A DNA stretch of 9,023 nt from CAYXXZ01 sp964469165. GTDB lineage: Bacteria; Pseudomonadota; Gammaproteobacteria; Pseudomonadales; Porticoccaceae. A program made the position numbers and the translations under genes. The stretch is taken from NCBI GenBank assembly GCA_964469165.1, contig CAYXXZ010000104.1:1-9023 (forward strand), read 5' to 3'. Below are positions 5,462-9,023 of the stretch, one piece after another. Below the pieces are notes generated by a model. It worked only from the letters and a program-made list of their open reading frames with translations, searched no databases and was not told where the DNA came from. How positions within the stretch are numbered: the stretch's first letter is position 1; every line of letters begins with the position of its first letter.

Positions 5462-6751
5462 CTACTCGCGCTGCAGCAAGTCCTCGTCCACCAACGCATT
5501 GGTATCCGGCTCGCGGCTTTCCCACTCGCCCTCCTCGGTGCGGGGATCGAGAGCGAAAACCGCCGGCGAGGTATCCGCCGCGGCGCGGAACGGCCCGGTT
5601 TCGTCGATCATCGGCACCACGTGCTGCTGACGGCGAATCGCCACTGCCACCGCGAAAACCACCAGGCTCAGCGATGCGTAGATAAACAGGCCAACCGGCC
5701 CCAGGTAATCCATGAACAGGGATGCCAGCGGGCCACCCATCGCGGAACTCAGGCCAAAGAGCATGAGAATGCAGCTGCCCACGAGAATGAATTCATGGGG
5801 CTCGGCATTGTCGGCGCCGTGGGCGAGACAGATCGCGTACTGCGTCATCACCGTGCCGCCCCAAAACACGGCGAGCACCAGCAGGGCTTGCGGATAATGG
5901 GAAAATATCACCACCAGCACCGACACTATCGCACCCAAAAGCGCGGTAAAAAGCAGTACCAGACGGCGGTCGAAGCGGTCGGAAATCTTGCCGAGCGGCA
6001 GTTGGAACAGTGCACCGCCAAGCACCACGGCACTCATGAACAGGGTCAGCTCGGCGGTTTCCATGCCGACACCGCGGGCATACACCGGCCCCAGCGACCA
6101 GAACGCGCCCGTCACCAATCCCGCGCACACCGCGCCGAGTACAGCGACGTGGGATATCTGCCAGACACGACGAAAATCGAGTGGCACCGACTGCACCGGC
6201 GCGGGCGCCAGGGTAAGGGTGAGCGAGACCGGAACGATGGCCAGCGACAGCAATACCGAGGCAATGATGAACAGGGTTCCGGCGGACGGGCTGGCGAGAT
6301 TGAGCAGCTGCTGACCGACAATCATCATGGTGAGATTGATGACGGTATAGATCGACAGCAAGGTACCGCGCGTCTCCCGCGTGGAACGGTCGTTGAGCCA
6401 GCTTTCGATGATCATGTACAGTCCCGACATGCAGCATCCCACCACGAAACGCAGCGCCAGCCAGGGATAGACATCGGGCCAGGAATGAAACAGCAGCACC
6501 GTGGCGGAAAACAGCGACGCCAGCACGGCAAAGGCACGGATATGGCCGACGCGGCGCACCATGCGCGGTGCCACCAAACATCCCACCACGAAGCCTACGA
6601 AATAGGTCGAACCCGTCAAGGCGACCTCGATCGGCGTGAAGCCTTCGATCTCCGCTCTAAGCGGCAGAAGGGTGAGTTGTATTCCGTGACCGATCAGAAG
6701 CAGCGCATCGGACAGCAACAGTGCGGCGATGGGAAGTAGCAAACGGCGCAT
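5462..6751 (-). CDS. MFS transporter, YcaD-like
   Basis: A 429-aa inner-membrane major facilitator with about 12 hydrophobic segments and a polar acidic tail. The first membrane helix begins at the N-terminus (LLLPIAALLLSDALLL). The TM2-TM3 loop carries a motif-A-like stretch (G57 to RRVGHIR, 66-72), the segment after it contains ESWLNDRSTRETRG as in YcaD-type transporters, and the central TM8-TM9 loop has GKISDRFDRR. The substrate is unknown. The last ~50 residues are hydrophilic and rich in Asp/Glu, presumably cytoplasmic. I chose the ATG at 6751, preceded by GGGAG 4 nt upstream, over a TTG at 6805 that would run translation through a strong inverted repeat. The gene ends 150 nt before the tandem FadR start on the same strand with no clear terminator between, so co-transcription is possible. 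A perfect 9-bp inverted repeat lies in its leader. Confidence 0.85.
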   Translation of the reverse strand: MRRLLLPIAALLLSDALLLIGHGIQLTLLPLRAEIEGFTPIEVALTGSTYFVGFVVGCLVAPRMVRRVGHIRAFAVLASLFSATVLLFHSWPDVYPWLALRFVVGCCMSGLYMIIESWLNDRSTRETRGTLLSIYTVINLTMMIVGQQLLNLASPSAGTLFIIASVLLSLAIVPVSLTLTLAPAPVQSVPLDFRRVWQISHVAVLGAVCAGLVTGAFWSLGPVYARGVGMETAELTLFMSAVVLGGALFQLPLGKISDRFDRRLVLLFTALLGAIVSVLVVIFSHYPQALLVLAVFWGGTVMTQYAICLAHGADNAEPHEFILVGSCILMLFGLSSAMGGPLASLFMDYLGPVGLFIYASLSLVVFAVAVAIRRQQHVVPMIDETGPFRAAADTSPAVFALDPRTEEGEWESREPDTNALVDEDLLQRE

Positions 6752-6780
6752 GACTCTCCCGCAGAATGATGGGATTGGGC

Positions 6781-6807
6781 GATTGCCGGCAGTCAGCCCC
6801 GGCAATC
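6781..6807. promoter_or_regulatory. Perfect 9-bp inverted repeat upstream of the MFS gene
   Basis: GATTGCCGG (6781-6789) and CCGGCAATC (6799-6807) are exact inverted copies with a 9-nt spacer, 29 nt upstream of the ATG at 6751. It could be a leader hairpin or a dimeric repressor operator. A possible -10, TATCAT on the minus strand (6840-6845), lies further upstream, which would place the repeat inside the transcript; no well-spaced -35 is visible. Confidence 0.45.
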
Positions 6808-6920
6808 CCGGTTGGAATGTTCACGAGTTGAGACATCGAATGATAGCAGCTCGACGGTGAATATCCTGTCACCCCTGGCCGCGAATCTCATGACATGGGC
6901 CTCGGGCCGCGAACAAAACC

Positions 6921-6995
6921 CCGCCATCGGGCCGCTGCAGGAGCTTGCCTGCAAGCGACTCTTCGATGGCGGTCGCCTGCAGGCAGGCTCCTACA
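6921..6995. repeat. Second REP-like doublet, overlapping the 3' end of ppnN
   Basis: The arms 6936-6959 and 6972-6995 are inverted copies differing at three positions, with a 12-nt spacer. The right arm is identical to the arms at 3624-3697. The left arm has stem GCTTGC-CT-GCAAGC instead of GCCTGC-CT-GCAGGC, a paired change that keeps the stem. A second perfect inverted repeat, CCGCCATCG (6921-6929) with CGATGGCGG (6964-6972), flanks the left hairpin, and the linker GCCATCG(G)AAG is shared with the first doublet. The GTAG head of the right arm includes the TAG stop of ppnN (6991-6993). Confidence 0.85.
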
Positions 6996-8367
6996 GGGCC
7001 TGCCCCACCACCCGGTAGCAGGGCTGGTAATCGTGCCGCCCCATGCCCAGCTTCATCCGGCCCTGCTCGATGAAAATCGTCAGCACTTCGTCGATCGCCG
7101 CCATGATGCGGGCGTCGCCGCTGATGCGGTAGGGGCCGTGGCGCTCCACCTGGTCGATACCGAACGCCTTGACGTTGCCGGCAACCACGCCGGAAAAAGC
7201 GGCGCGCAGTTGGGCCGCGAGTTCATGACGCGGCATCGCGGGATCGAGCCGCAGCGCCGCCATGTTTTCATGGGTGGGAATGAATGTCTTTTGCAAGTCG
7301 GCGTCGATGTGCAGGCGCCAGTTGAAGTAATACGCCTCCTGACCGCGCCTGCGTTCGTCGTGAACCGCGGAAACACCCTCTTTCACCAGGCGCGCCACAT
7401 CCCCCGGCGCACCGGTCACTATCTGGTAGAGCGACGCCGCGTCGTCTCCCAGGCAGGTGCGAATGAAGCGATCGACCACCGCGAAGTACTCGCGTGCCGA
7501 CTCGGGACCGGCGAACACCAGGGGAATTTTCTGGGTGTTTTCCGGGTGGAGCAAAATACCGAGCAGGTAGAGAATTTCTTCGAGTGTACCCACGCCACCG
7601 GGAAACACCACGATCGCGTGCGCCAGGCGCACGAAGGCTTCGAGGCGCTTCTCGATATCCGGCATGATCACCAGTTCGTTGACGATGGCGTTGGGCGATT
7701 CCGCGGCGATGATGCCCGGCTCGGTGATGCCGATGTAGCGGCCTTCGCGGTTGCGCTGCTTGGCATGCCCGATGGTCGCGCCCTTCATGGGCCCTTTCAT
7801 GGCGCCGATACCGCAGCCGGTGACGATATCCAGATCGCGCAGGCCCATCTGGTAGCCCACTTCCTTGGAATAATCGTATTCCTCGCGGGTAATCGCGTGG
7901 CCGCCCCAGCACACCACCATGCTCGGCACCAGGCCGGGGCGCACCACCCGGGCATTGCGCAACAAGCGGAAAATATCACTGGTGACGTCGCGCTCCGCGG
8001 GCAGGCCGCAGAGGTCGGTGTTGTGCATCATGTAATCCACGTACACGATGTCGCGCAACGCGGAAAAAAGGTGTTCCTGAATACCGTGCACGATCCTGCC
8101 ATCGACGAACGACTGCGCCGGGGCATTGTAGAGCTCGAGCTTGAGCCCTCGCGTCTGGGGGAGGATCTTGATGTCGAAGTCGACGAACTCGGCGAAGATA
8201 CGCGCTGCGTCGTCCTGCTTGGTATCGGTGTTGAGGATCGCCAGTGCGCAATCGCGAAACAGGTTCGCCACGTCCTGGCGTGTGGTGGTGAGGGCGGTGA
8301 TCTCCTCACGGGAAAGCAGGTTGAGCGTCTCTCGCGGGTATACGGTGGTGTGGGGAATCTTGGTCAT
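6991..8367 (-). CDS. ppnN: Pyrimidine/purine nucleotide 5'-monophosphate nucleosidase PpnN
   Basis: A 458-aa cytosolic enzyme of the YgdH/PpnN family that hydrolyses nucleoside 5'-monophosphates to a free base and ribose 5-phosphate; the E. coli enzyme (454 aa) is bound and stimulated by (p)ppGpp. The N-terminal domain (~1-145) is PpnN-specific. The central LOG/lysine-decarboxylase-like Rossmann domain contains VVCWGGHAI (151-159), TGCGIGAMKGPMKGA (183-197) and the signature PGGVGTLEE (256-264), whose final Glu264 matches the catalytic glutamate of this family. The C-terminal domain ends GRHDYQPCYRVVGQAL. The ATG at 8367 has GGAGG 4 nt upstream. A probable promoter and palindrome lie at 8375-8402. 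The stop TAG is supplied by the head of a REP element, so the last residues may have been altered by its insertion. Confidence 0.95.
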   Translation of the reverse strand: MTKIPHTTVYPRETLNLLSREEITALTTTRQDVANLFRDCALAILNTDTKQDDAARIFAEFVDFDIKILPQTRGLKLELYNAPAQSFVDGRIVHGIQEHLFSALRDIVYVDYMMHNTDLCGLPAERDVTSDIFRLLRNARVVRPGLVPSMVVCWGGHAITREEYDYSKEVGYQMGLRDLDIVTGCGIGAMKGPMKGATIGHAKQRNREGRYIGITEPGIIAAESPNAIVNELVIMPDIEKRLEAFVRLAHAIVVFPGGVGTLEEILYLLGILLHPENTQKIPLVFAGPESAREYFAVVDRFIRTCLGDDAASLYQIVTGAPGDVARLVKEGVSAVHDERRRGQEAYYFNWRLHIDADLQKTFIPTHENMAALRLDPAMPRHELAAQLRAAFSGVVAGNVKAFGIDQVERHGPYRISGDARIMAAIDEVLTIFIEQGRMKLGMGRHDYQPCYRVVGQAL

Positions 8368-8374
8368 CGTTCCT

Positions 8375-8402
8375 CCAGGCTAAATGGCCTGGGATGATAC
8401 CA
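8375..8402 (-). promoter_or_regulatory. Probable ppnN promoter with an overlapping palindrome
   Basis: On the minus strand TGGTATCAT (8402-8394) is a strong extended -10 (TG-N-TATCAT), giving a start of transcription ~20 nt before the ATG. Directly downstream, CCAGGC and GCCTGG (8375-8380 and 8387-8392, 6-nt spacer) form a perfect palindrome that covers the likely start site and abuts the GGAGG ribosome binding site. It may be an operator or an RNA hairpin limiting translation. No good -35 is seen, as is common with extended -10 promoters. Confidence 0.4.
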
Positions 8403-8527
8403 CCTGCGCATGGACGGTACACGGCCTGCCCTGGCGAGCGGGGCAGCCAACATTATCGCGCGGTAGCCAAAGCCGGCCCCTTATGTGAACATCTGCGCCA
8501 AGCCAATCGCAACAACAGGAGTCAGTG

Positions 8528-9023
8528 ATGATCGAACAACGCCCCCTCGGCAGCAGTGGCCCGGACATCGGCCGGCTCGGCTACGGTGCCATGGTACTGG
8601 AAGGCTTTTACGGCGAAACCGAGGAAAGTGCGTCCGTCGCGGCGCTGCACAAGGCGCTGGAATGCGGCCTGACCATGATCGACACCGCCGATGCCTATGG
8701 CGCCGGCAACAACGAAACCCTGATCGGCCGTGTCATTTGCAGCCAGCGCCACGATGCATTTGTCGCCAGCAAGTTCGGCGTGGTGTTCGATCCCCGCGAA
8801 CGCGGCCGCCCGCTCGCCACCAACTGGGCGTTTTCCCTCAACATCAACGCCACGCCTGAATACGCTCAACGGGCCCTCGACGGCAGCCTCAAGCGCCTGA
8901 ACAGCGATCATATCGACCTCTGGTATGCGCACTATCCGGATCCGGACGTGGCCATCGAGGAAACCGTCGGCGCCATGGCCGATGCGGTGAGCGCTGGCAA
9001 GGTGCGCTACCTGGGTCTCAGCA
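8528..9023 (+). CDS. Aldo/keto reductase, 5' part (cut by the window end)
   Basis: The first 165 codons of an NADPH-dependent aldo/keto reductase, a cytosolic (alpha/beta)8-barrel oxidoreductase; family members are usually 280-340 aa, so about half is visible. It opens with EQRPLGSSGPDIGRLGYGAM, typical of the YajO/YghZ-like branch. The catalytic tetrad is complete: Asp52 and Tyr57 in MIDTADAYGAGNNE, Lys82 in VASKFGV, and His135 in IDLWYAHYPDPD. The AETVGAM-like helix (EETVGAM) and GKVRYLGLS strand follow to the edge. The ATG at 8528 is preceded by AGGAG with 6-nt spacing. It is transcribed divergently from ppnN across a 160-bp gap; no convincing promoter was found for it. The natural substrate cannot be told from sequence. 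Confidence 0.93.
   Translation, partial: MIEQRPLGSSGPDIGRLGYGAMVLEGFYGETEESASVAALHKALECGLTMIDTADAYGAGNNETLIGRVICSQRHDAFVASKFGVVFDPRERGRPLATNWAFSLNINATPEYAQRALDGSLKRLNSDHIDLWYAHYPDPDVAIEETVGAMADAVSAGKVRYLGLS

Noticed and set aside
6895..8397. 500-codon plus-strand frame opposite ppnN
   Set aside because: ppnN is unmistakable on the other strand, including its PGGVGTLEE signature; the plus-strand frame has shadow composition and starts inside the REP region.

Overview
The window looks like chromosomal DNA of a Gammaproteobacterium, plausibly a marine or environmental lineage of the Cellvibrionales/Halieaceae kind. The lineage guess is inference. It rests on moderately high G+C (judged by eye), a PpnN-type nucleosidase, REP-like palindromes with a GTAG head, short intergenic heptamer repeats, and a FadR-type regulator with two fused copies. 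No rRNA, tRNA, insertion sequence, prophage gene or CRISPR array is visible.

Layout. 1-113 holds two facing arrays of degenerate 7-bp repeats at the 3' end of a minus-strand gene for a Tat-exported DUF1254/DUF1214-type protein (109-1350). A 423-bp divergent intergenic region follows. A plus-strand two-gene operon (1774-3458) encodes a cysteine form of the UGSC (seleno)protein family, coupled by a 4-bp overlap to a 365-aa conserved protein of unknown function. A 392-bp convergent intergenic region carries several hairpins, a perfect 24-bp-arm REP doublet and another heptamer array. On the minus strand come a 486-aa regulator made of two GntR/FCD units in tandem (3851-5311) and, transcriptionally upstream of it, a YcaD-like MFS transporter (5462-6751). 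Next are a second REP doublet that supplies the stop codon of ppnN (6991-8367, minus), a short divergent promoter region, and the first 165 codons of an aldo/keto reductase (8528 to the window end).

How they may work together. The UGSC-type thiol protein and its partner are almost certainly co-translated and probably act together. The tandem FadR regulator, the MFS transporter and the exported DUF1214 protein could form a small catabolic or redox locus around them. This is inferred from proximity only. ppnN is a housekeeping purine-nucleotide gene and the aldo/keto reductase is a general oxidoreductase; neither need be linked.

The most interesting items are the CGSC/partner operon, the duplicated FadR with apparently eroded metal sites in both ligand domains, and two repeat families that sit against the 3' ends of genes, in two cases providing the stop codon.
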